A stretch of 64,000 bases of DNA from Acrocarpospora phusangensis (GCF_016862995.1 NZ_BOOA01000003.1:1-64000); one strand, 5' to 3'. Counted from the first letter of the stretch, positions 50,809 through 59,831 are shown. Notes: generated by a model not told the origin, from the letters alone. Program-made: numbers and translations.

Positions 50809-51129
50809 ATGACCGAACACATCGAGGTACGCGTGACCGCCGGAAGCCCAGCGGAGGCGGAGCGGATCTGCGGGGCGGTGGTCGGCGCCCGGCTGGCGGC
50901 GTGCGCGCAGACGGTGGGCCCGATCGTCTCGACCTACTGGTGGGAGGGGCGAGTTCAGCGCTCGGAGGAGTGGCTGCTGCTCCTGAAGACCAGGGCCGAC
51001 CTCTTCGGGGAACTCGTACGGGCGGTGCGCGCGGAGCACTCGTACGACGTCCCCGAGATCGTCGCGGTGAAACTGGCCGACGGACTGCCCGAGTACCTGA
51101 CCTGGATCACCCAGGAAACCGGCGGCTAG
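50809..51129 (+). CDS. cutA: Divalent-cation tolerance protein CutA
   Basis: A 106-aa CutA1 with the typical VTAGSPAEAERI, ARLAACAQTVGPIVSTYWWEG and EEWLLLLKTRADLF, ending HSYDVPEIVAVKL...YLTWI. It forms trimers of ferredoxin-like fold. Its role is linked to metal tolerance but the mechanism is unclear. It starts 14 bp after the preceding membrane gene. Confidence 0.95.
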   Translation: MTEHIEVRVTAGSPAEAERICGAVVGARLAACAQTVGPIVSTYWWEGRVQRSEEWLLLLKTRADLFGELVRAVRAEHSYDVPEIVAVKLADGLPEYLTWITQETGG

Positions 51130-51220
51130 GTAGATCTTTTACGTCCCACAGTAATAATCGGGCATCTCACGCCACTTCCCCATGTCAAATGACTATCCGG
51201 GACACAAAGGGGTTGGGGCG

Positions 51221-51739
51221 GTGACGAGCGATCGGGAACGGTTCACCACCATCTACGACGAATGCCGGCAACGCGTGTGGGCCTACACAGTCAGTCGTGC
51301 GGGACGGCAGGTCGCGGATGAGGTGGTGAGCGAGACGTTCGCCATCGCCTGGCGAAAGTTCGACCAGGTGCCGGAGAACGCCCTGCCGTGGCTCCTCGGA
51401 GTCGCGCGCAACGTGCTGCGCGACAACATCCGAGCCGAGATCCGCCGCGAGGGGCTCGCGCGGGAGATGCGCGAATGGATCTCCGGCGACGTGGCCGACC
51501 ACGTGGCCGAGCGCCTCGGCGTCCTGAAGGCCATGGCCAGGCTCACGCCGGACGACCGGGAGATCCTCATCCTGGTCGCCTGGCAGGGCCTGAGTCCGCG
51601 GGACGCCGCCCGGGTGCTCGGCTGCACGGTCGCCACCTTCCGCGTCCGCCTGCACCGCGCCCGCAAACGCCTCCAGCAGGAGCTCGAACCCAGCGCCGCC
51701 CCGATGTCCCGCGTCCAGCTCACGAAGGAGTGGTCGTGA
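51221..51739 (+). CDS. ECF sigma factor
   Basis: A 172-aa sigma-70-family factor. Region 2 (FTTIYDECRQRVWAYTVSRAG, DEVVSETFAIAWRKF) and region 4 (TPDDREILILVAWQGLSPRD, then GCTVATFRVRLHRARKRL) are both clear. GTG 51221 with AAAGGGG 8 nt upstream is chosen; ATG 51182 is a longer option. It overlaps the next gene by GTGA, which encodes a membrane protein of a type found with such sigma factors. Confidence 0.92.
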   Translation: MTSDRERFTTIYDECRQRVWAYTVSRAGRQVADEVVSETFAIAWRKFDQVPENALPWLLGVARNVLRDNIRAEIRREGLAREMREWISGDVADHVAERLGVLKAMARLTPDDREILILVAWQGLSPRDAARVLGCTVATFRVRLHRARKRLQQELEPSAAPMSRVQLTKEWS

Positions 51740-52875
51740 ACCCTCTCCAGCACCCTCTCGACGAACTGCGCGCCGCGCGTCCCGCCCACCTGGGTGACGC
51801 CCCGGTCGATCCGCAGACCCGGCAATCCGAACTCTCCTACGCCTTCGCCCAGGCCCAGCCCGTACGGCGGAAGAACTTCAAGCCGGTGTGGGGCTTCGGC
51901 CTGGCCGGCGCCGCGGCGGTCGCCGCCGTGGCCGTGTTCACCAGCGGCACCGGGGTCGGCACCGTGACCGGCGGCCCGGCCGGTGTCACCGCCGCCGCGC
52001 CGTCCGGTTCCGGATCGTTCAGCTCCGAGCCGGTCCCGCTGTCCGCGCGCCAGCTGCTCCTGGTGGCCGCGACCAGCGCCGACAAGGAGCCCGCGACGAC
52101 CGGGAAGTTCTGGTTCACCAAGACGGCCTCGCGGGACATCATGTCCGTGGACGGCGACTACGCGCTGCTCTCCGAAGGCGTGGGCGAGTCGTGGCTCACC
52201 GACGGGCAGCAGTGGCACACGTCCCAGTCGCTGGGCACCAAGCCCGCCACCGAAGCCGACCAGGCCGCCTGGGAGGCCGCCGGCTCCCCGACGACCGCCG
52301 GTGTGGGCGAAGGGAAGCGGCTGGAGACCGTGCGGCCCGCCGGCAAGCCGTCCACCGACACCTACAAGAGCAAGTACGTCTACTGGCTGGGCCGCAACGT
52401 CACCCTCGACCAGATGCGCGCCCTGCCGGCCGACCCGGCCAAGCTCAAGGCGTCCCTGCTCAAGTACTACACGGGCAACAGCACCGAGGCGGACGTGCCG
52501 ATGGCCGAGGACAACTGGCTGTTCACCGTCGCCGGTGGCCTGGTCATCGGCGGCCCGGTGAGCCCCCAGGTCCGCGCCGCCGCCTTCCGCATGCTCGCCG
52601 CCCTCCCGTCGGTCACCTCGCTCGGCCAGGTCACCGACTCCACCGGCCGCCCCGGCACGGCCATCGGCATCGAGACCTCCTCCGGCTTCAGGTCCGACCC
52701 TGACAAGGGCGTCCTGCAGGAACGCCTGATCATCGACGAGAAGTCGGGCCGCGCGCTCGCCCGTGAGTACGTCGTGGTCAAGCCGGGCGGCTTCCAGAAG
52801 GGCCTCAAGCCGGGCACCGTCAGCAACTCCACGACCATCGTCGACTCCGGCTGGACCGACACCCGTACCTCCTGA
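51736..52875 (+). CDS. CU044_5270-family protein, sigma-factor partner
   Basis: A 379-aa protein with a cytoplasmic N-terminal part of about 55 residues, one membrane helix (GFGLAGAAAVAAVAVFTSG) and an extracytoplasmic domain with LSARQLLLVAA, typical of the CU044_5270 family. The family is commonly encoded directly downstream of ECF sigma factors in Streptosporangiales, and the GTGA overlap plus AAGGAG support translational coupling. It is probably the anti-sigma or sensor of the adjacent factor; it lacks a recognisable zinc anti-sigma motif. Confidence 0.85.
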   Translation: MNPLQHPLDELRAARPAHLGDAPVDPQTRQSELSYAFAQAQPVRRKNFKPVWGFGLAGAAAVAAVAVFTSGTGVGTVTGGPAGVTAAAPSGSGSFSSEPVPLSARQLLLVAATSADKEPATTGKFWFTKTASRDIMSVDGDYALLSEGVGESWLTDGQQWHTSQSLGTKPATEADQAAWEAAGSPTTAGVGEGKRLETVRPAGKPSTDTYKSKYVYWLGRNVTLDQMRALPADPAKLKASLLKYYTGNSTEADVPMAEDNWLFTVAGGLVIGGPVSPQVRAAAFRMLAALPSVTSLGQVTDSTGRPGTAIGIETSSGFRSDPDKGVLQERLIIDEKSGRALAREYVVVKPGGFQKGLKPGTVSNSTTIVDSGWTDTRTS

Positions 52876-52886
52876 CCCACGGGGAG

Positions 52887-52920
52887 AGCGCGCCGCGAGA
52901 CCGATCTCTCGCGGCGCGCT
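52887..52920. terminator. Bidirectional terminator hairpin
   Basis: A perfect 14-bp inverted repeat (AGCGCGCCGCGAGA and complement) with loop CCGATC, sitting 11 bp after the CU044_5270 gene and 6 bp after the convergent SMP-30 gene. No T run on either side. Confidence 0.85.
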
Positions 52921-52926
52921 CGCGCG

Positions 52927-53811
52927 TCACGCCCCGCGCACGTTGGTCATGATCGCGTACACGGAGGTGGTGGCCGTCATGAACAGCCAGTTGCGCTTGA
53001 GGCCGCCGAAGACCAGGTTCGAGGTCTTCTCCGGGAGCCGGAGCCTGCCGATCAGCGTGCCGTCCGGGTCGAGGCAGTGCACGCCCTCGTGGGTGGACGC
53101 CCAGATCCGGCCCGCCGTGTCCAGCCGGATCCCGTCGAAGCTGCCGGCCGAGCACTCCGCCAGCAGCCTGCCGTTCCGCAGCGCGTCTCCGTCCACGTCG
53201 AAGACCCGCAGGTGTGCGCGGTGGCTGTCGACGATGTAGAGCAGGGACTCGTCCAGCGAGAACGCCAGCCCGTTCGGCCGCACGAAGTCGTCCGCGACGA
53301 CCGTGACCTCGCCGGTCTCGCCGTCCACCCGGTACACCTGGTCGACGCCGATCTCGCTCTCCGCCCGGTGGCCCTCGTAGTCGCTGGCGATGCCGTACCG
53401 GGGGTCGGTGAACCAGATCGAGCCGTCCGACTTCACGACGACGTCATTGGGGCTGTTGAAGCGCTTTCCCTCCCATCGGTCCGCGATCACGGTGATCGTC
53501 CCGTCGTGTTCGGTACGCGTGACCCGCCGGTTGCCGTGCTCACACGAGACCAGCCGCCCCTGCCGGTCGATCGTGTGCCCGTTCGTGTACCCCGCCGGCT
53601 GCCGGAACGGCCCCACGTTCCCGGTCATCTCATCCCAGCGCAACATCCGGTCGTTGGGGATGTCGCTCCACACCAGATACCGCCCCGCCGCCACGTACGC
53701 GGGCCCTTCCGCCCACCGGCACCCGTGGTGGATCCGCTCCACCACATGATCCCCGCCCACCCCGGCGAACCGCTCGTCCAGCACCTCGAACTCTGCCGCG
53801 AATGCCACCAT
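52927..53811 (-). CDS. SMP-30/gluconolactonase-like protein
   Basis: A 294-aa six-bladed propeller. The metal ligand and substrate pattern is present: Glu in CRWAEGPAYV (about 35), NSPNDVVVKSDGSIWFTDP with Asn (about 120), PNGLAFSLDESLLYIVDS and DGIRLDTAGRIWAS. It probably hydrolyses a sugar lactone. No dehydrogenase partner is adjacent, so the substrate is unknown. Confidence 0.9.
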   Translation of the reverse strand: MVAFAAEFEVLDERFAGVGGDHVVERIHHGCRWAEGPAYVAAGRYLVWSDIPNDRMLRWDEMTGNVGPFRQPAGYTNGHTIDRQGRLVSCEHGNRRVTRTEHDGTITVIADRWEGKRFNSPNDVVVKSDGSIWFTDPRYGIASDYEGHRAESEIGVDQVYRVDGETGEVTVVADDFVRPNGLAFSLDESLLYIVDSHRAHLRVFDVDGDALRNGRLLAECSAGSFDGIRLDTAGRIWASTHEGVHCLDPDGTLIGRLRLPEKTSNLVFGGLKRNWLFMTATTSVYAIMTNVRGA

Positions 53812-54004
53812 CCCAACCTTCCCCTCACCGTCTCGTCCCTAGTCGTAGAGGGTAAAGTCCGGCGCGTACGGAAAGCTCGCGGCGATCGTGGTGCCCTGCC
53901 CCGGCGGGCGTGTGGGCATACCGCGACAGTGGCGCCGCGGACCCGGCCGGGAAATCACAATTTTCCTCGATGTGAGGTCGTCGAGGGCCGCTCACGCTGA
54001 ATTC

Positions 54005-55096
54005 ATGAAACGTGTGCTGGCGGCGATCACCGCGGTGGTCGTGATGCTTGGAGCGGGAGCGGTTCGGTGCACCAAATGGTTCGCCGAAGCCGCCGACATA
54101 GTCGCGGTCGCGGTCGACGTGCTCGGCGACGACCCATTCTTCGAAGATTCCCTGGGACAGGACCAGCAGGTCGCCGAGCCGGGCTCCTACGGGGGCGCCC
54201 AGCTCGGCGACCTGCCCGGCCTGTACGGCGGCACCCGCAGGAAACGCGTCTGCGACAAAGAACGACTGATCGAATATCTCACCGACCCGAAAAACAGCAC
54301 GAAGGCCGAAGCCTGGGCACGCGTAAGGGGAATCAAGGTCAACGCCATTCCCAAATACGTACGGAAACTCACCTCCGTGCTGTTGCGAAACGACACGCTG
54401 GTCAAGAACCACGGTTTCCGGGAGGGCGTGGAGACCGTGTTCGAGGCCCTTCTGGAGGCGGGCATCGCGGTGCTGGTCGATGAGCGCGGCCAGCCGGTGG
54501 TCAAATGCAACTGCGGCAATCCGCTGGCCGAGCCGAGCGTGACTCCGGCCGACATCGACCCCGGCGTCATCGCGGACGCGGACTGGCGCGCGCGATTCAC
54601 CCCGGAGAAGGTCACCGTGGTCAAGAAGAGCAAGAGCAAGCGGGTGCGCCGGTTCCATCTGCTGGACGTGCTCACCGGGCGGGGCATCGGCCGGCCGGCG
54701 GGCGCGGACGCGGCGAAGGACGTGGACCTGCCACGGCCGCCCGAGCCGCCCGAGCCGCCCGAGCCGGTCGAGCTGGTCGATGCCACGCTCGTCGGGACGT
54801 GGCGGTCGTCGGGGCCGATCACGGCGCTGGTCCGGGTGGCGGACTCCGGCGGCCTGACGGGCGTCCTGGCCGAGGACATGGTCCTCACCGACAGCTGCGT
54901 GGTGCCCGCGGGCAGGACGGTCTGGCATCCGAGCGGACGAGGCCCCGAATACACCGGTTCGATCACCTCCATCGAGGTCACGACATGCGCCGATATGTCG
55001 GATGTCGAAGCCACGTGGACGGTGAAGGACCAGAACACCATGACGATGTGTGTGGTCGTGGAGCCGGTGCAGTGCTCCGAGTGGTCCAGAACCTGA
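54005..55096 (+). CDS. DUF6777-domain exported protein
   Basis: A 363-aa protein. A hydrophobic N-terminal segment (VLAAITAVVVMLGAGAV) suggests export. The DUF6777 signature follows: GDLPGLYGGTRRKRVCDKERL, YVRKLTSVLLRNDTLVKNHG and LVDERGQPVVKCNCGNPL (about 165). A Pro/Glu linker with repeated PPEP lies at 240-250, and a C-terminal beta-rich domain carries three Cys. Function is unknown. Only a weak ribosome site precedes the ATG. Confidence 0.75.
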   Translation: MKRVLAAITAVVVMLGAGAVRCTKWFAEAADIVAVAVDVLGDDPFFEDSLGQDQQVAEPGSYGGAQLGDLPGLYGGTRRKRVCDKERLIEYLTDPKNSTKAEAWARVRGIKVNAIPKYVRKLTSVLLRNDTLVKNHGFREGVETVFEALLEAGIAVLVDERGQPVVKCNCGNPLAEPSVTPADIDPGVIADADWRARFTPEKVTVVKKSKSKRVRRFHLLDVLTGRGIGRPAGADAAKDVDLPRPPEPPEPPEPVELVDATLVGTWRSSGPITALVRVADSGGLTGVLAEDMVLTDSCVVPAGRTVWHPSGRGPEYTGSITSIEVTTCADMSDVEATWTVKDQNTMTMCVVVEPVQCSEWSRT

Positions 55097-55197
55097 CGCC
55101 GTTCCCCTTACGATTTCTAACGTACAAAAGATGGACGATCGTCGGCGGAACCAGTAACGTCCTCGTGGGCGCAGACCTGACCGCGGAGGAGTCACGC

Positions 55198-55884
55198 ATG
55201 TCCACCAAAGCACACCGCAAGCCCGTGGCACCGCCTCCGCCTGCCCAGACCGCTTCAGCCTCCCGCGTCGTGCTCGTGGCCGCCGTCACCGCGGTCGTCG
55301 CCGGTCTCGCGGGAGGCACGATCGGCTACCTCGTCGGCAGCCCGAGCGCGAGCGAGGTCGCCGTCGCCGAGATGCGCCAGGCCGACGAGGTCCGGGACAA
55401 GCAGCAGGTCGAGGACCTGACCGCCATGGCCAAGTCCACGGCGGAGGAACTGGACAAGGTCCTGGCCGCCTTCGTCCTCGCGGTCCCGCAGGACCCGGCC
55501 GCCCAGCCCCAGCCCGCCGTCCCCGAGATCGTCCACGGCTGGCAGGACGTCGTACGGAAAGTCGCCGAGAAGCACGCCGACTCCCCCTCCGGGATGACGG
55601 CCACCAACGTGGCCCGAGGCGGGTTCCGCAGCGCCGTCAACGCGTTGAGCGCGGCCCTCGACTCGTACGCGGCGGTGCTCGCCCTGCCAGAGGATCAGCG
55701 CAAGCCGCTGCTCGACCTGGTCGCCCGCCAGCGCACCACCGCGATCACGATGTGGTCCGTCGCCGCGACCCAGCTCGACCAGCTCAACGTGGATTCCGGC
55801 CACGGCCACCAGCACGCGTACCTCACAGGAACCCCGGGAGACGGCTCGATCCCCGCCGACAACATCCCCGAAGGCACCGAATAG
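55198..55884 (+). CDS. Hypothetical single-pass membrane protein
   Basis: A 228-aa protein with a basic, Pro-rich N-terminus, one membrane helix (VVLVAAVTAVVAGLAGGTIG, about 22-41) and a helical extracytoplasmic region (EMRQADEVRDKQQVEDL, coiled-coil-like). A His cluster near the end reads GHGHQH. GGAGGAG precedes the ATG. Not recognised; a 101-bp gap separates it from the DUF6777 gene. Confidence 0.65.
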   Translation: MSTKAHRKPVAPPPPAQTASASRVVLVAAVTAVVAGLAGGTIGYLVGSPSASEVAVAEMRQADEVRDKQQVEDLTAMAKSTAEELDKVLAAFVLAVPQDPAAQPQPAVPEIVHGWQDVVRKVAEKHADSPSGMTATNVARGGFRSAVNALSAALDSYAAVLALPEDQRKPLLDLVARQRTTAITMWSVAATQLDQLNVDSGHGHQHAYLTGTPGDGSIPADNIPEGTE

Positions 55885-55916
55885 CCGCCCGCCAGGCACA
55901 GCGCTCCCGAGTGCCA

Positions 55917-55961
55917 GGGCGTTCCAGCTGTTCCGCGCATCCGGAACCGGCTGGAACGCCC
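55917..55961 (+). terminator. Nested terminator hairpin
   Basis: GGGCGTTCCAGC and its complement GCTGGAACGCCC (12 bp) enclose a second stem GTTCCG/CGGAAC. It follows the membrane-protein gene by 32 bp and is followed by CCCTTTGG. Confidence 0.8.
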
Positions 55962-55994
55962 CCTTTGGTAAAGCTCTACGGGAGGCGGGTCATC

Positions 55995-56153
55995 ATGTCG
56001 ATGTCCAGGGATGGTTCGGGTAGTTCTGCTAGTAGGAAGCCTGGGCGCAAGGGTTCCGGCACCGGGCCGGCGAACCGCCAGGACGCCAGGCGGCCGGGCA
56101 GGCGGAACGACGAGCCGCGGCGGCCCGACCGCCGGGATCCGGGGGCCGCGTAG
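55995..56153 (+). CDS. Small basic low-complexity protein
   Basis: A 52-aa protein rich in Arg, Ser, Gly and Pro, with no hydrophobic segment. GGGAGG lies 11 nt upstream of the ATG. It could be a small nucleic-acid-binding protein, but the low complexity makes the call uncertain. Confidence 0.4.
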   Translation: MSMSRDGSGSSASRKPGRKGSGTGPANRQDARRPGRRNDEPRRPDRRDPGAA

Positions 56154-56217
56154 CTGGGGGTTGCATGTCTCTTTAAGTACGCGGCCTGCGGAGTATGGCC
56201 GAGTGACCCTCCGCTAA

Positions 56218-56231
56218 GGGACTTATGGCCC
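56218..56231 (+). promoter_or_regulatory. DevR (DosR)-like dormancy box
   Basis: GGGACTTATGGCCC, 53 bp upstream of the universal stress protein start, fits the dormancy-box pattern (GGGAC...GTCCC) with one mismatch in the second half. It is a plausible binding site for the response regulator encoded 3 kb away. Confidence 0.6.
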
Positions 56232-56284
56232 TGGGTTGGGATGGCATTTACGGAGTCGAATGGGAGGTAGATGGGGGAGAGATA

Positions 56285-56725
56285 GTGATCAATGCGGTTG
56301 ACAGAGAAGCCATGGGCGTCGTGGTCGGGGTGGACGAGAGCTCCGGCTGCGAGTCGGCGCTCGCGTACGCGTTCGAGCAGGCCAACAAGGGCCGCCAGAT
56401 GCTGCGGGCCGTCCACGCGTGGCAGGTGTCGAAGCACGGGATCTGCTCCGACCGGGAGGAGATCGAGCGCAGCATGACGGCGGACCGGCTGGAGGTCTGG
56501 CGGCCGCAGTACCCGGAGGTGACCGTGGTGGCGGATGTCCGGCACGGGCATCCGGTGGACGTGCTCGTCGAGGCGTCCCACGGCGCGGACATGCTCGTCG
56601 TGGGCGCGCGGGGCGACTCCCACAGCGGCGGCGAACTCGGATCGGTGAGCGGGGGTGTTCTCTACCGAGCGAGTTGTCCCGTCGTGGTGGTTCGTTGCCC
56701 CAAACAAGGTCGGGACAATGACTGA
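56285..56725 (+). CDS. Universal stress protein (UspA family)
   Basis: A 146-aa single Usp domain, starting VVVGVDESSGCESALAYAFEQ and ending with the ATP-binding loop VVGARGDSHSGGELGS and ASCPVVVV. Relatives in the mycobacterial DosR regulon are induced in hypoxia. GTG 56285 follows GGGGGAGAG and leaves the dormancy-like box 53 bp upstream. The sensor kinase gene follows after 40 bp. Confidence 0.88.
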   Translation: MINAVDREAMGVVVGVDESSGCESALAYAFEQANKGRQMLRAVHAWQVSKHGICSDREEIERSMTADRLEVWRPQYPEVTVVADVRHGHPVDVLVEASHGADMLVVGARGDSHSGGELGSVSGGVLYRASCPVVVVRCPKQGRDND

Positions 56726-56765
56726 CCGTGGTCGTGCCTGAACGGCGCGGTGGAAGAATGCTGGT

Positions 56766-58454
56766 ATGACGCTGGGTGAGTCGCATCCGCTTCTTCCCAG
56801 CATGCGCCTGGACGAGTTGCTGGCCGAACTCCAGAACCGGCTGGAGGCGGTGCTGTCCACTCGGGATCGGGTGCATGCTCTGCTTGAGGCCGTCGTCCTG
56901 GTGGGCAGTGACCTCGAACTGGAGCTGATGCTCCGGCGGATCGTGGAGACGGCCACCACCCTCGTGGACGCCAGTTACGGCGCGCTGGGGCTCGTCGGCG
57001 AAGAGAACGCGATGGTGGAGTTCATCCCGGTGGGGCTCACCGAGGACCAGATCGCCAAGATCGAGCACTGGCCGCACGGGCTCGGCCTGCTCGGTCTCCT
57101 GATCAAGAAGCCCGAGCCGCTGCGCATGTCGCGCATCTCCGACCACCCCGAGTCGTACGGCTTTCCGCCCGGCCATCCCCCGATGGGGTCCTTCCTCGGC
57201 GTACCGCTCCGGGTACGGGACGAGGTCCTGGGCAACCTCTACCTGACCGAGAAGCGCGGCGGCCTGGAGTTCGACGAGGAGGACGAGGAGGTCGTCGCCG
57301 CCCTCGCCACCGCCGCCGGCGTCGCCATCGCGAACGCCCGGCTGTACGAGGAGACGCGGCGCAGGGAGATCTGGCTCCAGGCGTCCACCGAGGTCACCAC
57401 CTGCCTGCTGTCGGGCGAGGACGTGGACGGGGTGCTGGCCCAGCTGGCCACGCGGGTCAGGGAGATGGCCGACGCCGACGTCACCGTCATCCTGTTCCCG
57501 ACCGGCGAGGAGACCCTGCGGGTGGAGTACAGCGACGGCGTGGACGGGCTGGTCGGGCAGGAGGTGCCCGTGCTCGGGTCGTTCTCCGGCGAGGCGTACC
57601 TGACCGCGCAGCCGCACACGGTCAACGACCTGGGCGGGAAAGGGCTGCGCATCGGGGGGGATCCGCCGATCGGCCCGGCGGCCGCCGTACCGCTCGGGGT
57701 CGGGCGTTCGGTGCGCGGGGTGCTCGCGCTGGGCAGACGCGAGGGCCGGATGCCGTTCACGCCGGGGATGCTGCGCATGCTGCACGGGTTCGCCGGCCAG
57801 GCCGCCATCGCCCTCGAACTGGCCGAGACCCGCAAGGACGCCGAGCGCCTGGGCCTGCTCGAAGACCGCGACCGGATCGCGAAGGACCTGCACGACGTCG
57901 TCATCCAGCGGCTCTTCGCGGTCGCGATGACGCTCATGAGCACGGTCCGCCTGGTCGACCACCCCGAGGCCACCACCCGCCTCCAGCACGGCATCGACGA
58001 ACTGGACGAGACGATCCGGCAGATCCGCTCGACGATCTTCGCCTTCCAGGCTCCCCGTGAGGGCGCCGACGCCGGGCTCCGCGGCCAGATCACCACCCTG
58101 GTGGCGGGCGCCCGCGCGCGCCTGGGCTTCCAGCCCGGCCTCCGCATGGACGGCGCCCTCGACAACGAGATCCCCGACCCCGTCGCCGATCATCTGCTCG
58201 CCGTCCTCCAGGAAGCCCTCTCCAATGTCGTACGGCACGCGAAAGCGTCCCGCGCCGACGTCAGCGTGAAATCGACGCCGGACGGCCTGCTGACCCTGGC
58301 CGTGGAGGACAACGGCGTCGGCATCCCCCTCAACGGCCGCCGCAGTGGCCTGCGCAACCTCCAGGACCGGGCCGTCCGGCTCGGCGGGTCCTTCACGGCC
58401 GACCGGGTGAGCACCGGCGGCACCAAGATCACCTGGTCGGTGCCGTACCGATGA
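56766..58454 (+). CDS. GAF-domain sensor histidine kinase (DevS/DosS-like)
   Basis: A 562-aa kinase without membrane segments. Two GAF domains span about 55-195 and 215-355, a HisKA_3 dimerisation domain has the phospho-acceptor His376 in RIAKDLHDVVIQRLF, and the HATPase domain shows NVVRHAKASRADVSV and DNGVGI. Order and motifs (SFLGVPLRVRDEVLGNLYLTEK in the first GAF) match DevS/DosS, where that domain binds heme to sense O2, NO or CO. Whether the heme His is conserved cannot be decided from the sequence alone. Partner regulator is at 58919-59560. Confidence 0.9.
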   Translation: MTLGESHPLLPSMRLDELLAELQNRLEAVLSTRDRVHALLEAVVLVGSDLELELMLRRIVETATTLVDASYGALGLVGEENAMVEFIPVGLTEDQIAKIEHWPHGLGLLGLLIKKPEPLRMSRISDHPESYGFPPGHPPMGSFLGVPLRVRDEVLGNLYLTEKRGGLEFDEEDEEVVAALATAAGVAIANARLYEETRRREIWLQASTEVTTCLLSGEDVDGVLAQLATRVREMADADVTVILFPTGEETLRVEYSDGVDGLVGQEVPVLGSFSGEAYLTAQPHTVNDLGGKGLRIGGDPPIGPAAAVPLGVGRSVRGVLALGRREGRMPFTPGMLRMLHGFAGQAAIALELAETRKDAERLGLLEDRDRIAKDLHDVVIQRLFAVAMTLMSTVRLVDHPEATTRLQHGIDELDETIRQIRSTIFAFQAPREGADAGLRGQITTLVAGARARLGFQPGLRMDGALDNEIPDPVADHLLAVLQEALSNVVRHAKASRADVSVKSTPDGLLTLAVEDNGVGIPLNGRRSGLRNLQDRAVRLGGSFTADRVSTGGTKITWSVPYR

Positions 58455-58917
58455 TCTGACGGCCGGTGAGCTGCTGGGGGCGCATCACGATGAAATGGTC
58501 GTGGTCGCCGGGGGCCCACGAGGTCAGGGGCAGGGCGTTCAGCCGCTGGAGCTCGTCGAACTCGGTGACGGCCCGCGAACGGCCGACCGCCGTGACCGAC
58601 CAACCGGTCCGGGTGAGAGGGTCGAACTCGTCCACCTCGAAGGCCACGACGGCGCTGCGGGTGGCCGCCGCCAGCCGGGACCCGATGGCCGTGCGGATGA
58701 CGATGTCCTGGCCGACCAGCAGGTAGTTGACCGGCTGCACGGCCGGGAGGGCACGATCGGTGAAGACGATGCGGCCGATCGGGGCCCGGCCGAGCAGGCG
58801 CAGGCAGTCTTCGGACGACAGGACGCGGAGTCCTGCCGAATCCACGTCCTCGGCCGGTCTGGGCACGATGAACCCCGTAGACCGGATCGAGGCGGTGTCA
58901 CGCCGGAAAGAAGTCAT
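58429..58917 (-). CDS. Pyridoxamine 5'-phosphate oxidase-family protein
   Basis: A 162-aa flavin-binding split-barrel protein. Seen are LLGRAPIGRIVFTDRALPAVQPV, VIRTAIGSRL and VVAFEVDEFD; relatives in mycobacterial DosR regulons (Rv3131/Rv2004-like settings) bind FMN or F420. It follows the response regulator gene by 1 bp, so it is co-transcribed with it. The last 26 bp overlap the convergent kinase gene. Confidence 0.85.
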   Translation of the reverse strand: MTSFRRDTASIRSTGFIVPRPAEDVDSAGLRVLSSEDCLRLLGRAPIGRIVFTDRALPAVQPVNYLLVGQDIVIRTAIGSRLAAATRSAVVAFEVDEFDPLTRTGWSVTAVGRSRAVTEFDELQRLNALPLTSWAPGDHDHFIVMRPQQLTGRQIIGTAPTR

Positions 58918-58918
58918 G

Positions 58919-59560
58919 TCACTCTGACCGTTCCGCTTTGAGCCGGGCCGCCAGGGCCGCGGCTTGGGTGCGGCGCTCCATGCTGAGCTTGCCGAGCAGA
59001 TTGGACACGTAGTTCTTCACGGTCTTCTCGGCCAGGAAGAGCCGTTGACCGATCTGCCGGTTCGTCAGGCCTTCACCGATGAGTTCGAGAATCAGGCGTT
59101 CCTGCTCGGACAAGGCGTTCAGCGGATCCTGCCGGGTCGCCTGGTCGCGCAGCCGCTGCAACATCGCGGCCGTGGTCTGCGGGTCCAGCAGCGAATGGCC
59201 TTTCGCCACCGTACGGACCGCGCCGACCAGGTCGGAGCCGTGGATCTGCTTGAGCACGTATCCGGAGGCGCCGGCCATGACCGAGTCGAACAGCGCGTCG
59301 TCGTCCGCGTACGAGGTCAGCATCAGGCAGGCCATCTCCGGAGTTCTGGAGCGCACCTCGCGGCAGATGTCGACGCCGTTGCCGTCCGGCAGGCGTACGT
59401 CCAGGATGGCCACGTCCGGCTTCAACGCGGTGATCCGCGCGACCGCCGATTCGGCGGTTCCGGCCTCCCCGACGATCGTGATGTCGTCCTCGGCGTCGAG
59501 CAGCGCCGCCACACCGCGCCGGACGACCTCATGGTCGTCGACCAGGAACACGTGAATCAT
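58919..59560 (-). CDS. NarL/FixJ response regulator (DevR/DosR-like)
   Basis: A 213-aa regulator. The receiver domain has the phospho-acceptor Asp in VAILDVRLPDG (about 54) and the switch Thr/Lys (LTSYADD, YVLKQ). The C-terminal LuxR-type HTH reads LSEQERLILELIGEGLTNRQ, then IGQRLFLAEKTVKNYVSNLL, which is characteristic of DevR/DosR. It probably activates the universal stress protein and PNPOx genes. ATG 59560 is close to GGAGG (1 nt spacing), so a slightly different start is possible. Confidence 0.9.
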   Translation of the reverse strand: MIHVFLVDDHEVVRRGVAALLDAEDDITIVGEAGTAESAVARITALKPDVAILDVRLPDGNGVDICREVRSRTPEMACLMLTSYADDDALFDSVMAGASGYVLKQIHGSDLVGAVRTVAKGHSLLDPQTTAAMLQRLRDQATRQDPLNALSEQERLILELIGEGLTNRQIGQRLFLAEKTVKNYVSNLLGKLSMERRTQAAALAARLKAERSE

Positions 59561-59597
59561 GCCTCCGAACCTAGGGGAGGCGGTGGGGGTCACAGTA

Positions 59598-59611
59598 GGG
59601 ACCAAGGTCCC
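59598..59611 (-). promoter_or_regulatory. DevR (DosR)-like dormancy box upstream of devR
   Basis: GGGACCAAGGTCCC has perfect 6-bp arms and fits the GGGACNNNNGTCCC core of dormancy boxes. It lies 38 bp before the response-regulator start, consistent with autoregulation. Confidence 0.65.
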
Positions 59612-59756
59612 GCGACCTGGCCTTATCTGGAGCTTTACCGTCTGGGCAGTCCCTTGACGGGCTCGGTACGGAGCCGCGCGGTCCCCTAGTGGTAGGTCCA
59701 TCTGCCGTCGGCTATCCCGGCTAGCGTGACCGTTTGGGCGTTGTATGTGAGGTCTT

Positions 59757-59831
59757 TGGAGGCCGTGACCGGAATCGAACCGGCGTACACCGCTTTGCAG
59801 GCGGTTCCCTGGGCCACTCGGGCACACGGCC
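59757..59831 (-). tRNA. tRNA-Cys (anticodon GCA), CCA encoded
   Basis: On the minus strand the 7-bp acceptor stem is GGCCGTG/CACGGCC. The anticodon loop CTGCAAA gives GCA, the T arm has GTTCGATTC, and the discriminator T is followed by encoded CCA. Length with CCA is 75 nt. Confidence 0.95.

Noticed and set aside
59757-59831. tRNA-Cys as an integration site for a genomic island
   Set aside because: No integrase gene and no repeated tRNA 3' end was seen on either side within the window.
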